Source: Nisaea sediminum (GTDB lineage: Bacteria; Pseudomonadota; Alphaproteobacteria; Thalassobaculales; Thalassobaculaceae). From it: a stretch of DNA of 64,000 bases. The stretch lies in contig NZ_JACZCQ010000015.1 of NCBI RefSeq assembly GCF_014904705.1, forward strand, positions 1 to 64,000. Reading direction: 5' to 3'. A model generated the notes under the pieces. The model was not told the DNA's origin, did no database searches, and saw nothing but the letters and a program-made list of their open reading frames with translations. Of this stretch, positions 24,019-31,990 are shown piece after piece; positions within the stretch are counted from its first letter, which is position 1; each line of letters begins with the position of its first letter. The translations under genes were made by a program, and so were the position numbers.

Positions 24019-24035
24019 ATTCAAATGAATTGAAT
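24019..24035. promoter_or_regulatory. Operator ATTCAA-N5-TTGAAT upstream of cro-like gene
   Basis: A perfect 6-bp inverted repeat with a 5-base spacer (ATTCAA ATGAA TTGAAT) lies between the cro-like and CI-like genes. Matching sites at 26189-26205 and 26221-26235 mark it as the prophage repressor operator. Confidence 0.75.
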
Positions 24036-24077
24036 TTTTCAAGATTGTTTTTTCTGAAACTGACATCGTGCTGAAAA

Positions 24078-24092
24078 TTCAACACATTTGGA
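24078..24092. promoter_or_regulatory. Imperfect operator just before the CI-like start
   Basis: TTCAA-CACAT-TTGGA differs by one base from the operator half-site and ends two bases before the ATG at 24095. A weaker site here suggests autoregulation of the repressor. The site also leaves almost no room for a normal ribosome binding site. Confidence 0.5.
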
Positions 24093-24094
24093 CC

Positions 24095-24424
24095 ATGAGC
24101 AAAAAATCAAACCGCAATAGCCAGAAGCCCGGAGGCGACAATGCGTCGTTCGAGGCCATCTCGCGCCGGCTTAAGGTGTTGATGGCCGCTCACGGGATTC
24201 ACAAGCAAAACGAGTTTGCCCGCATAATCGGCGAAGAACCGCCGAAAATTAACAATTACCTCAACGCAAATGCGCGACCGGCGTTGAATACGGCCATTAA
24301 AATCCGTGAGACCTTCGGTGTTACCCTCGACTGGATCTATCTGGGCGACCTTGGCGGATTGCCGTTCACAAAATCCCAGATTTTGAGCGAAGCGGAGAAC
24401 AAACTCCCGGAACCGGAAAGGTAG
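24095..24424 (+). CDS. CI-like XRE-family prophage repressor
   Basis: A 109-residue protein. A basic start (MSKKSNRNSQK) precedes an XRE HTH (HGIHKQNEFARIIGEEPPKI, then NNYLNANARPALNTAIKI). FGVTLDWIYLGDLGGLP is the usual end of such repressors. It lacks a LexA/S24 peptidase domain, so induction would not be by RecA-driven self-cleavage. It probably binds the ATTCAA-N5-TTGAAT sites and maintains lysogeny. Confidence 0.8.
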   Translation: MSKKSNRNSQKPGGDNASFEAISRRLKVLMAAHGIHKQNEFARIIGEEPPKINNYLNANARPALNTAIKIRETFGVTLDWIYLGDLGGLPFTKSQILSEAENKLPEPER

Positions 24425-24461
24425 TTGCTCGAATAGCCGGTTCGGAGTTATTGACCGTTGA

Positions 24462-25199
24462 ATGGTTAACAGGTCACGGTTCGTCGGCATTCACGGTGCC
24501 GCCCTTAGAGAGCAGGTTCGCTTTCTGCTGCAGGCTTCCGGCCTTGATTTCACCTTTTCGGACGACATGGACCGGTTCGTGTCCCTGATGGACGGGTGGG
24601 AGGCATTCGTTCATCCGAAGTTCAGGGCCGCCCACTACGAGCAAGCCGGCTCAAGATTTCTGGCTATTCACCCCTCGAGTGAACCGAACGATGTCCTTGG
24701 TGTCATCGCCTGGAACGTGTTCGAGACCCACGACTATGAGACCGAATTGAGGGACGGAAAGGCATGGGTCCGGGATCCGTGGGCTCACGGTTGGGAGCCC
24801 ATGAAAGTCAGGCTCCCGGTCAAGCTTTCCGGACGCCTTCATTTCAGGGGCGGCCTTCGGGTGATAAGGACTGGCATGCGCTTGTCTTGGTATCTAACGA
24901 CGCTGCACGAATCGTATTTCACCGAAGACCGGGCGGATTACATTGTGGCGCACGCCACTCCGGAGATTATGAAATCAGGACTGCCGGATTGGCTCTATAG
25001 CTATCGGCATTCGCACGAGCTTCCGCGCCACCGCCTGTCATGGGAAGGACGATGGAACAACTTGACGCTGCTCTGGTCCTCTCAGCATGAGGTCGCCTAC
25101 AACGTCGAGGTAAAGACCATGTGGCTGCGGAGCCGTGGTGATGATGATCTTGTTCACACCGTCGACGTCTTTGAGGCACTGCATAAAGCGGATGAATGA
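24462..25199 (+). CDS. Accessory protein downstream of repressor, unknown
   Basis: A 245-residue protein rich in aromatic residues (MDGWEAFVHPKFRAAHYEQA, VIAWNVFETHDYETEL, LHESYFTEDRADYIVAHATP). It sits just downstream of the repressor in the same direction, so it is probably expressed in the lysogen. No domain recognised. Its last 162 bases overlap the oppositely oriented gene at 25038, which is unusual. A lysogenic-conversion or defence role is possible but unsupported. Confidence 0.6.
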   Translation: MVNRSRFVGIHGAALREQVRFLLQASGLDFTFSDDMDRFVSLMDGWEAFVHPKFRAAHYEQAGSRFLAIHPSSEPNDVLGVIAWNVFETHDYETELRDGKAWVRDPWAHGWEPMKVRLPVKLSGRLHFRGGLRVIRTGMRLSWYLTTLHESYFTEDRADYIVAHATPEIMKSGLPDWLYSYRHSHELPRHRLSWEGRWNNLTLLWSSQHEVAYNVEVKTMWLRSRGDDDLVHTVDVFEALHKADE

Positions 25200-25907
25200 C
25201 CGTCTCTGATCGGAGCGAGGGCTTCGCTCGATGATACAGAACTGAGGCAGCTTTGTTCGCTCGGCGCAGAGATAATCCCGCGCCATGCTTTCGACATAAA
25301 GAGGGTCCGGATTTTGGTTGACCCTCATACCGGTCAAATCCTGCCCTCCCAAATAGCCCGTTGATCTGTCCCATATCTCCGCAAACCAATCTTCCGGCGG
25401 GCCATCGGCGACGAATAAGTGCGTGGCGCAGTTCGGTGCGAGAGCCTTAAGAATCGCGACGGTCTCGCGGAGGTTGTCGCCGTTCCTTCTGTCACGGAGG
25501 TAACTGGCCGCCGGCCCAAGCTGAAGCGGCTCGATCGCCGCGACAGCTTCTGGCCGCATGACTATCTTATTGAGATATGCAGCGCGCCTTTGTTGCTTGT
25601 CGACCGCAATGGCGCGCCTGCGGACTTCGCCAACATCGACCGGCAGCATGAACCGCTTCTGGTGCGGCAAGGGGTCCCCGGTGAACAGGGCCTCATCGCA
25701 CTTAAGAGTTGTTTTCAGGGACGGCTTCCAGCCGGGCTTTCTAACACCCCGAACCGACCCCTCCGACAGCCCTGCCATATCCGCCAGGTCGCGCGGGGAA
25801 AGTTCGCGGCGTTCGACTTCCGCCTGAATGTCCTGCGCCATCTCTGCCAAAATCGCGTCAAGCTGATGCCGCCTATTCGATCTTTGATTAACCAATGATA
25901 TCTCCAT
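25038..25907 (-). CDS. XRE-like HTH protein with unknown C-terminal domain
   Basis: A 289-residue protein. The N-terminal HTH is LSPRDLADMAGLSEGSVRGV. A middle region follows (VAAIEPLQLGPAASYLRDRR), then a C-terminal domain with THLFVADGPPEDWFAEIWDR and IGERSPRSDQRR-like basic residues near KLPQFCIIERS. It faces the 24462 gene and overlaps its 3' end. A short inverted repeat at 25963-25977 lies upstream. A second regulator in the immunity region; the C-terminal domain may sense a ligand or have enzymatic activity. Start uncertain (GTGs at 25916 and 25913). Confidence 0.65.
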   Translation of the reverse strand: MEISLVNQRSNRRHQLDAILAEMAQDIQAEVERRELSPRDLADMAGLSEGSVRGVRKPGWKPSLKTTLKCDEALFTGDPLPHQKRFMLPVDVGEVRRRAIAVDKQQRRAAYLNKIVMRPEAVAAIEPLQLGPAASYLRDRRNGDNLRETVAILKALAPNCATHLFVADGPPEDWFAEIWDRSTGYLGGQDLTGMRVNQNPDPLYVESMARDYLCAERTKLPQFCIIERSPRSDQRRSFIRFMQCLKDVDGVNKIIITTAPQPHGLYLDVVGDLMLRGPEQRQVVPSSFP

Positions 25908-25962
25908 TGACACCACGGCGTGTGTAGATAACTATGACCTTATCGATCAGTTTTCGCAATTA

Positions 25963-25977
25963 ATTCAATTATTGAAT
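25963..25977. promoter_or_regulatory. ATTCAA-TTA-TTGAAT inverted repeat
   Basis: The half-sites equal those of the repressor operators but are separated by three rather than five bases. It lies between the HTH gene (start 25907) and the small gene at 26008. It may be a site for a related regulator with different dimer spacing. Confidence 0.5.
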
Positions 25978-26007
25978 GCGTAAAAAAATACGCACAGGGA
26001 GAAGATA

Positions 26008-26181
26008 GTGCCGGACAAGGATATTTCCCGAACGTGCCCCGCGTGCGCCTGCCAGCTTCGCCCCAAGATTGAGAAAATCATTCAAGCCATGGATGCCGAG
26101 CCCCTCGACGTCATAACAGTGTCCCAACATGCGATCCTCTCCAAGTACCGCTCCCTTCTCGTTGAATCCTTAAGCGAATAA
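26008..26181 (+). CDS. Small zinc-ribbon-like protein
   Basis: A 57-residue protein starting with GTG 26008 after GGGAGAAG. It encodes TCPACACQLRPKIEKIIQAM, a half zinc-ribbon with three Cys, followed by a helix and SKYRSLLVESLSE. It lies directly before two repressor operators and so may be the last lysogenic or first lytic gene. No family known. Confidence 0.55.
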   Translation: MPDKDISRTCPACACQLRPKIEKIIQAMDAEPLDVITVSQHAILSKYRSLLVESLSE

Positions 26182-26188
26182 TCCGATA

Positions 26189-26235
26189 ATTCAAATTACT
26201 TGAATTTTTCTGTTGCACATTTCAAATCATTTGAA
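26189..26235. promoter_or_regulatory. Tandem repressor operators of the rightward early promoter
   Basis: ATTCAA-ATTAC-TTGAAT (26189-26205) and TTCAA-ATCAT-TTGAA (26221-26235) are two operators with about 32-base centre spacing, close to three helical turns. They would control the rightward early operon and match the site at 24019-24035. Confidence 0.75.
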
Positions 26236-26239
26236 TATT

Positions 26240-26400
26240 TTTCCCTCGTGAGCGCCTAGAGCGCCCCGTGAAGCGGCGGACGTCACCCGCCGCGCGGCAA
26301 CACCAGAGGGAAGGCAACGGGCCGGGACGTGCGCGGATTTGGCAAAACGTCAGATCCCTTGGCAAAGGCGCAGCGCCCCGGTCCACCAGCCTGCGAAAGC
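26240..26400 (+). other. Untranslated early leader, GC-rich
   Basis: About 160 bases separate the operators from the first convincing start (26401). The leader is rich in short inverted repeats such as GGCGGACGTCACCCGCC. A short frame at 26268 lacks a ribosome site and protein-like content. It could hold an antitermination signal or structured RNA; none is recognised. Confidence 0.35.
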
Positions 26401-26625
26401 ATGAAGTCAGAACTTCTCGAACTCTTCCGCCGCGAACTGGTCACGTGCCGGGATTGCGTCCGGGATGACGTCCCACTGACCCGGGCCCACCGCCTTTTCC
26501 TCGATTGCGCCGCCGGCCGCCGCTCCAGGAACGACATCACCGACGGCGCGCGGGATCTGCTGCAGATGCTGCGCGCCAAACACCCGGCCGCCACCGCGCA
26601 GGCTGGAATGGGGGCGCAGTCATGA
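26401..26625 (+). CDS. Hypothetical early phage protein
   Basis: A 74-residue protein starting MKSELLELFRRELVTCRDCV; the region near residue 25 resembles small early regulators. The TGA overlaps the next ATG. No recognised domain. Confidence 0.6.
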   Translation: MKSELLELFRRELVTCRDCVRDDVPLTRAHRLFLDCAAGRRSRNDITDGARDLLQMLRAKHPAATAQAGMGAQS

Positions 26626-26957
26626 GCGCAGGGAAGACGATAAAGCAACTGACCACCGCCTATGCCTTGGCGAGCGCACGAAAGAAATCTCGTGTCACCG
26701 TGCAAACGGAAGACCTTGGCGCCGCCCTCTCCTCCATTAAGCGCAACGACGCGCTCAAGGCAGCTGTCGATGAATTTCTCGAGCTATTCGACAAAAACAA
26801 AAACGTCACCCGGTTCGCGTCGATGGACGATATCGAGGAAATGGCGAACAGCGAGGTTTTGCTGATCGAGAAAATGCGCGTCGGACTGAACGAGGCCTTG
26901 TGGCTGAACGCGCCACAATCGGATAACTCCGCGCGGGCCGGATCCGGGGGCGCGTGA
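26622..26957 (+). CDS. Hypothetical early phage protein
   Basis: A 111-residue helical protein (KTIKQLTTAYALASARKKSR and ALKAAVDEFLELFDKNKNVT). Basic N-terminal and acidic central parts suggest a DNA or protein partner. It is coupled to both neighbours by overlapping stop and start codons. Confidence 0.65.
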   Translation: MSAGKTIKQLTTAYALASARKKSRVTVQTEDLGAALSSIKRNDALKAAVDEFLELFDKNKNVTRFASMDDIEEMANSEVLLIEKMRVGLNEALWLNAPQSDNSARAGSGGA

Positions 26958-27241
26958 TGGATTCCATCCTTTCAGAAGATTTCTATGAACGCCTTGAGCT
27001 TGCCATCGAAGGGCAAGGCAAACGGATTATCGAGGCATCGAGGCTCGCGCTCGACTGGATGCCCCTTGCGAGCGTTCTCGATTTACCGGGTTTCCGAATT
27101 TACGAACGCGTTGCCATACGCATGAGCAACGGAGACACGCTCTATGAAGCCGCAGCGGGGGAATATTGCCTGCGTTGGCGGTTGGCGCTGCGCAACCCGG
27201 GCAACCCGTCTTTCCGCCCTCCCCACCTGTTGGGGATGTGA
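26957..27241 (+). CDS. Hypothetical early phage protein
   Basis: A 94-residue protein (MDSILSEDFYERLELAIEGQ..., with LPGFRIYERVAIRMSNGDT). The start overlaps the preceding TGA (TGATG). No family recognised. Confidence 0.6.
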   Translation: MDSILSEDFYERLELAIEGQGKRIIEASRLALDWMPLASVLDLPGFRIYERVAIRMSNGDTLYEAAAGEYCLRWRLALRNPGNPSFRPPHLLGM

Positions 27242-27242
27242 G

Positions 27243-27491
27243 ATGACCGCCTTCATCCCCACCGCCGAGGGCTGGTACTTCGCGAAATGGCGCGTCGCCA
27301 CTGACGGCACGCGCGACGGCGACGAGTTGACCCCATCGGACAGCATCGACTGCGTCCAGGTCGTGCTGAACACCGTCGACCCAACGAGCCGCGACAGGTT
27401 CCGCGCCTTCGTTGTCGGAGTAGAGCGAAGCCAGTCCCTTGACGGCTTCGTCTGGATCGGCCCGGTGCCGATGCCGGGAGGCGGCCAATGA
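27243..27491 (+). CDS. Hypothetical early phage protein
   Basis: An 82-residue protein with a small beta-rich pattern (MTAFIPTAEGWYFAKWRVAT and DGFVWIGPVPMPGGGQ). It begins two bases after the previous stop and overlaps the next start. Function unknown. Confidence 0.6.
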   Translation: MTAFIPTAEGWYFAKWRVATDGTRDGDELTPSDSIDCVQVVLNTVDPTSRDRFRAFVVGVERSQSLDGFVWIGPVPMPGGGQ

Positions 27492-27796
27492 CCGGCGGCC
27501 CTAGACGTCGCGCCGAACTGAAGCGGGCCCAGAGCGCCGCGTGGCGCCTCCAGTCGAAACTCGGCACCGCGCAAACTGCGGAGCGGGCAGGCAACGGCGA
27601 AACCCGCCTCCGTGATTTCACGGAAGGGTTCCGCGACGCCACCGCCGGAATCTACGGCAACCGAAAGCCGGGCGAGTGCCCGGCCGACCCGGAACGCGCC
27701 GCGGCATGGCGGCGGGGCCATAGCGCCGCGACGGACCTGCACCGCGAAATGGAAGCCGCCGCCACCGCCAAAATGAAGGAGCAACCTCGATGCTGA
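27488..27796 (+). CDS. Hypothetical protein with Rmf/CrpP-like motif
   Basis: A 102-residue basic protein. GFRDATAGIYGNRKPGECPA followed by ERAAAWRRGH resembles the G-x-x-A-x-x-G ... W-x-x-G spacing of ribosome modulation factor/CrpP-like proteins seen in phages. The match is weak. Coupled to both neighbours. Confidence 0.5.
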   Translation: MTGGPRRRAELKRAQSAAWRLQSKLGTAQTAERAGNGETRLRDFTEGFRDATAGIYGNRKPGECPADPERAAAWRRGHSAATDLHREMEAAATAKMKEQPRC

Positions 27797-28149
27797 CACA
27801 GGAAACCGACGCCGCTACGGAGGCTGCCGCAGCGGCAGCGTGGGCGGAGATCTCCGACAACGGCGCCAGCATCCTTACCCGGGCCACCGGTCAAAGGATC
27901 CAGCCTGAAACGCCCATTCACATGGTTCGCACGCTTCTGACCGGCTTCGAGCTTGCGGCGCTGTCCCGCTTCCGCAAATACGCGAGCACCGGCGAATGCC
28001 GCTATGCGGCCGCCATGCTGGTCGCTCTCGGCTTCGGGCCGGACCTGCAGCGCACGCGCCCGGGCAAGGCGCTGCTGAAGACACTCGACAGCTACGGCAT
28101 CGACAATGTGCTGCGGCGGGACATCGCCAACGCCTGGCTCGAGGTCTAG
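27790..28149 (+). CDS. Hypothetical early phage protein
   Basis: A 119-residue helical protein (ETPIHMVRTLLTGFELAALS, then RYAAAMLVALGFGPDLQRTR) with an Ala-rich N-terminus. Overlaps the previous gene by 7 bases. No domain recognised. Confidence 0.6.
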   Translation: MLTQETDAATEAAAAAAWAEISDNGASILTRATGQRIQPETPIHMVRTLLTGFELAALSRFRKYASTGECRYAAAMLVALGFGPDLQRTRPGKALLKTLDSYGIDNVLRRDIANAWLEV

Positions 28150-28158
28150 GCGGCCGCA

Positions 28159-28398
28159 ATGACAGATACCGCCACCCCCACCGGCCCCGTCGCCGTGATC
28201 GGCCCCGGGACCCGCCACAAGCGCCGCTGCGCGCTCTGCGGACGGCCGGGAGCGCCCGACCGCGACGTCGCGGCGAGGGAAGGCGGGGAGGGCGCCATAT
28301 GCGGCGGCTGCGCGTCCGAGGCCCTGATCGCCGTCGCCGGCCACGCCGCCCGGCTCGAGGCCGACCGTATCAACCGGAACATCGGGAGTTCGTCATGA
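28159..28398 (+). CDS. Small zinc-finger-like protein
   Basis: A 79-residue protein with CALCGRPG near residue 25 and CGGCASEA near residue 49, a plausible four-Cys zinc knuckle. The rest is low complexity. The end overlaps the next start. Confidence 0.6.
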   Translation: MTDTATPTGPVAVIGPGTRHKRRCALCGRPGAPDRDVAAREGGEGAICGGCASEALIAVAGHAARLEADRINRNIGSSS

Positions 28399-28976
28399 GC
28401 ATTGAGGATTACGCCTATTTCATCGCCAAGGGCCGCTCCCTGGAAGCCGCGCGCGCGGCCTTCGGGATACTTGAGGCGTTCTATGCGAAGGCGAACGCGC
28501 TGCGCGACCGTATTGGCGCCAGCGGCTACTGCACGAAACACCACCGCCTTTACGCCTTCAGCTTCGACGGACCGGCGCCGGAGGGTTACCGCAAGGTCTG
28601 GAGCGACGGCGGCAAGGCCTATTACGCACCGCTGCGGAAAACAGATTGGGGCCGGAAGCTGGTGCGGGAGATGAGGGCGGCCTCGAAGGGCGAATTCTTC
28701 AACCTGATCGGGCAGACGGTCCCGCACGAGGCGCGCGCGGTCATCCGGCCCGAAGGGAACGGTTTCCTGATGCTCCAGGTCGGCGCCCAACGGCTCTGCG
28801 ATGAGATCATCATTTTCGTGCCGCTGAACGCCACAGGCGAGCCCGGCGGGGCGCCGGCGGACGCCGAACCTATTGCGCTCTCCCGGTATTACGAGATGCA
28901 GCACGATCACCAGCTGGCCGCGCAGGCGAGGATCCGCGACGAGGCCGAAGGCACGGCCGCGGCGGGTGCGGCATGA
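28395..28976 (+). CDS. Hypothetical early phage protein
   Basis: A 193-residue protein. The N-terminus is helical (MSIEDYAYFIAKGRSLEAAR). The centre is mixed (HHRLYAFSFDGPAPEGYRKV and SDGGKAYYAPLRKTDWGRKL), and the tail Ala-rich. ATGA-type overlaps on both sides. Unknown function. Confidence 0.65.
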   Translation: MSIEDYAYFIAKGRSLEAARAAFGILEAFYAKANALRDRIGASGYCTKHHRLYAFSFDGPAPEGYRKVWSDGGKAYYAPLRKTDWGRKLVREMRAASKGEFFNLIGQTVPHEARAVIRPEGNGFLMLQVGAQRLCDEIIIFVPLNATGEPGGAPADAEPIALSRYYEMQHDHQLAAQARIRDEAEGTAAAGAA

Positions 28977-29383
28977 GCGCGCCGATGTCGGACTTCGACA
29001 AGATGACGAAGGTCACCCTGCCGCGCATGCGATCGATAGCGGACTCCCTTCCGGTCAACCGCCGGATCCTCGGCTGCATGCAGTACCTGGTGCACGGCTA
29101 CAACCCTTGGGGCGTCCGGATGATGGACCACCGGAACGTGCCGTCGCTTTCCGACTGCGGCGAGGACGTCGACCACGAGAACTGGATCCTCTGCTGCGGC
29201 TACTGGCTGACCGGCCTCGAGCGCAAGAAACTGTTCTTCGGGAAGGTCATCAGGCGCGGCCGCGAAGACGGACACGGCCGCGACACGATGATCGCAGGCG
29301 AGAACCTCGGAGCCTTTCTCAGCGTCGCATGGGAGCGCGTGACGGTCGGTACGGAAGCGATACCGGACGAGGAGGGCGTGTGA
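28973..29383 (+). CDS. Hypothetical early phage protein
   Basis: A 136-residue protein with LPVNRRILGCMQYLVHGYNP followed by WGVRMMDHRNVPSLSDCG and ENWILCCGYWLTGLERKKLF; Cys- and Trp-rich. The stop overlaps the next ATG. No family recognised. Confidence 0.6.
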   Translation: MSAPMSDFDKMTKVTLPRMRSIADSLPVNRRILGCMQYLVHGYNPWGVRMMDHRNVPSLSDCGEDVDHENWILCCGYWLTGLERKKLFFGKVIRRGREDGHGRDTMIAGENLGAFLSVAWERVTVGTEAIPDEEGV

Positions 29384-30006
29384 TGAACATCGACGGCTTT
29401 GACCTTGTGAAAACCTGCAGCGCCAACCCGGAGCAATACGACGTGTTTCTCGGGAAAAACCAGGTGGGCTACCTCCGGCTCCGACATGGCGAGTTCCGCG
29501 CCGACTTCGGCGAGTGCGGCGGCGAAACCGTCTATACGGCGAAGCCCAAGGGCGACGGTGTGTTCGAAGACGACGAGCGCGCGGATTACCTGAGTGCCGC
29601 TATCGCCGCCATTCGAGCAAAGGTAATCGACCGTATCTTCGACGGCGAAGACGTAATTGTGCCGGACGCGCCCACCACATCGGCAGAGACCGGATGCTAT
29701 GTGATCTGGTCGAACGAACACCGCGCCTGGTGGGGTCCGAACCGGTCGGGCTACCGCGCCAAGCTTGAAGATGCCGGCCGCTACACGCGCGATGAAGCCG
29801 TGAGGATCTGCACCCACGCGCGCGGCGGCAGGCAGTTCAACCACAATCCTTCCGAAGTCCCGTTGCTCGAATCCGACGCCGCCGAGTTCTGGAGCGATGA
29901 CACGGAGGAGTGGTTGCGCGCGCGGCAGCAATCTGACAGCGAGCGAGAGCGGGTTCGCGACTTGCTTTACATGGGCGTTCCGGCCGAGGAGCGTGGCGAT
30001 GTGTAA
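29383..30006 (+). CDS. Hypothetical early phage protein
   Basis: A 207-residue acidic protein. VFLGKNQVGYLRLRHGEFRA opens a beta-rich N-terminal domain. A second half with YVIWSNEHRAWWGPNRSGY and YTRDEAVRICTHARGG resembles a small repeat found in phage hypotheticals. It overlaps the next gene by 8 bases. Confidence 0.65.
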   Translation: MNIDGFDLVKTCSANPEQYDVFLGKNQVGYLRLRHGEFRADFGECGGETVYTAKPKGDGVFEDDERADYLSAAIAAIRAKVIDRIFDGEDVIVPDAPTTSAETGCYVIWSNEHRAWWGPNRSGYRAKLEDAGRYTRDEAVRICTHARGGRQFNHNPSEVPLLESDAAEFWSDDTEEWLRARQQSDSERERVRDLLYMGVPAEERGDV

Positions 30007-30454
30007 CGCTCCCACCGCCCCGGCGCGCGAATATCAGGTGCTGGTCCGCTTCAAGAACGGCGAGCATACGACCACCCAGGTCGGCCGGTCCCGCGAGATG
30101 GCTATCTGCCGCGCGTGGCGGGATTACCGCGAGGTCGACGAGGACATCACCTATCTGGATTTCAAGCGGCGGTGCCGGGCCTTCCTGCTACCCGCGCGGC
30201 GGCCCGACGACGCCTATGACTACGTGCGCGGCTACTACGGCCTCGAGGTTTCGCCGGGCGACCGAATCCGCGCCTGCGGCATGACCGGAACCGTCGTTCA
30301 CCCGAAATCCCACCGGCATTACGTCCACTTCATCGAAGACGGCAAGGATTTCAGCGTCCCGGTCCACCCGGACGACGTGATCGTGATCGGCAAAGCCGCG
30401 GGGGATCATCGTCACGATGATCATCAGGATGATGTCGAAGCGATTCCTTTCTGA
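29999..30454 (+). CDS. Hypothetical early phage protein
   Basis: A 151-residue protein with EYQVLVRFKNGEHTTTQVGR and a KOW/SH3-like stretch (VSPGDRIRACGMTGTVVHPK, then VHFIEDGKDFSVPVHPDDVI), ending in a His/Asp-rich tail (DHRHDDHQDD). Function unknown. Confidence 0.6.
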   Translation: MCNAPTAPAREYQVLVRFKNGEHTTTQVGRSREMAICRAWRDYREVDEDITYLDFKRRCRAFLLPARRPDDAYDYVRGYYGLEVSPGDRIRACGMTGTVVHPKSHRHYVHFIEDGKDFSVPVHPDDVIVIGKAAGDHRHDDHQDDVEAIPF

Positions 30455-30481
30455 TCCCCCGCCAATGGAGAAAGAACCCTC

Positions 30482-30787
30482 ATGAGCAATATCGAGATGC
30501 AAACCGCGATGGATATCGCGCTGGCCTACCGCGAGGTCGAGACGGCCGAAAAGCTGCTGGCGGAAATCACCGAGGCTGTGAGCAAGCGTGAGGTGCCGGA
30601 CATCCGCTATGCGTTCGGCCGGATTCGAGATGGGCTGACACTCGGAGTTCCTCACGGCAACAACGGGCACCAGCTTTTTAACGTCCCCTGGAAACTGGCG
30701 AAGCCGATCATCGAGGCTCACATCGCGGAAAAGAAAGCCGCGATCGCAGCGCTGTCGGAAAAGGCCCGGGCCGAACTGGCCACTTAG
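30482..30787 (+). CDS. Hypothetical early phage protein
   Basis: A 101-residue helical protein (TAMDIALAYREVETAEKLLA; later KLAKPIIEAHIAEKKAAIAA). It starts after a 27-base gap containing GGAGAAAG. No domain recognised. Confidence 0.6.
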   Translation: MSNIEMQTAMDIALAYREVETAEKLLAEITEAVSKREVPDIRYAFGRIRDGLTLGVPHGNNGHQLFNVPWKLAKPIIEAHIAEKKAAIAALSEKARAELAT

Positions 30788-30807
30788 GCCCGGCCACAGA
30801 TGCCCCC

Positions 30808-31110
30808 ATGGACCCGCGGACAGGCGAAATCGATGGAGTACCGGTCTACGGCCGCAGCGCGGAAGACTATCTCGGAATCTCCTTGGTGGTCCCGGTACCC
30901 CGCCCGGCAAAACGAGCCCGCCGGGGGCGGCCAAGAAAATCCGCCCCGCCGCCGGAGCCGGAACGGCCGGGCGGATGCGCGAACTGCAAATTTACCGGCC
31001 GTTCGTGCGGCCTCAGGGAAAACATCCCCTGCAGCCACTGCCGGAAAGACGCATTCGTGGCATGGGGGCGCCGGCGGATCGCCGAGAGCCTGAAGAGGAG
31101 ACCGAAGTGA
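30808..31110 (+). CDS. Cys-rich hypothetical protein
   Basis: A 100-residue protein. A basic segment (RPAKRARRGRPRKSAPPPEP, AT-hook-like GRPRK) is followed by CANCKF, SCGLRENIPCSHCRK, a probable zinc site. It may bind DNA. The end overlaps the next GTG start. Confidence 0.6.
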   Translation: MDPRTGEIDGVPVYGRSAEDYLGISLVVPVPRPAKRARRGRPRKSAPPPEPERPGGCANCKFTGRSCGLRENIPCSHCRKDAFVAWGRRRIAESLKRRPK

Positions 31111-31421
31111 GCGAGAATGAGACATTCGAATCCTGGGCCATCGTGGAACTGATGGGCCACCGGAAAATCGGCGGGAAGGTCGGAGAGCAGACCATCGCCG
31201 GGGCGAACCTATTGCGCGTCGACATCTACGAAGGCGAAGGGGAGAGCCCGAAGATGACGCAGTTCTACGGCGGCGGGGCGATCTATTGCCTTACACCGTG
31301 CGCGGAACACCTCGCACGGGCGTTCGGCGATCGCTACAACGCCGCCGCCCCGGTGACCGAATACGATCTGCCGCGCCTTACGCGCCGCGATCGCCATGAT
31401 GATGGTGAGGGTGAGGACTGA
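31107..31421 (+). CDS. Hypothetical early phage protein
   Basis: A 104-residue protein. GTG 31107 overlaps the previous TGA and has GGAG upstream. ESWAIVELMGHRKIGGKVGE then MTQFYGGGAIYCLTPCAEH resembles common phage 'acetyltransferase-annotated' hypotheticals. Function unknown. Confidence 0.65.
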   Translation: MSENETFESWAIVELMGHRKIGGKVGEQTIAGANLLRVDIYEGEGESPKMTQFYGGGAIYCLTPCAEHLARAFGDRYNAAAPVTEYDLPRLTRRDRHDDGEGED

Positions 31422-31990
31422 TGCAGCCCCGCCCTAAGAGGATTCAGCGGCAGCGCACGAAGGGTTGGAAGATGCCCGAGGGCGCGGTCTATGTCGGTCG
31501 GCCGACGAAATGGGGCAACCCGTACCGGCACGATGACCCGGTCGTCGCGGCGCAGGCCTACCGCGACGTGATCACGGATCCGGACGCCGCCACCGAAGAG
31601 CCGCCGGTACCGGGCTTGCGCTGCGCTGGCCTCGCCATGGACCACCACCGGGTGGCTGAAATCAGGGTGGAGGCTGCCCGCGACCTGCGCGGCAAGGACC
31701 TGGTCTGCTGGTGCCCGACGGACCGGCCGTGTCATGCGGACGTCCTGCTCGAGGTCGCCAACGGTTGGGAGCCCGGCTCGGTCGGCCCAATTGCCACCGC
31801 CGGAGAAAAGACGCCCCTGTGGGCGAAGTGCCGCGCTTGTGCGCACTGCTGGCCGATCGCCTACCTGCCCATGAGCATGGCGACATTTGGGAGGATCGCT
31901 AAGAAAGGTTTTGCCTGCCCCGCGTGCGGTGACGATCAGCCTGTCGTCGCGAAGCAGAAGAACGGCGAACTGAAGGAAGAGGTCGCCTGA
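31421..31990 (+). CDS. DUF4326-domain protein
   Basis: A 189-residue protein. AVYVGRPTKWGNPYRHDDPV and LRGKDLVCWCPTDRPCHADV are diagnostic of DUF4326. The C-terminal ~60 residues form a separate Cys-rich ribbon (AKCRACAHCW and FACPACGDDQ). DUF4326 occurs widely in phages; its role is unknown. Confidence 0.85.
   Translation: MQPRPKRIQRQRTKGWKMPEGAVYVGRPTKWGNPYRHDDPVVAAQAYRDVITDPDAATEEPPVPGLRCAGLAMDHHRVAEIRVEAARDLRGKDLVCWCPTDRPCHADVLLEVANGWEPGSVGPIATAGEKTPLWAKCRACAHCWPIAYLPMSMATFGRIAKKGFACPACGDDQPVVAKQKNGELKEEVA

Noticed and set aside
26268-26468. Small frame in the early leader
   Set aside because: It lacks a ribosome site, has a basic low-complexity product and overlaps the better-supported gene starting at 26401.
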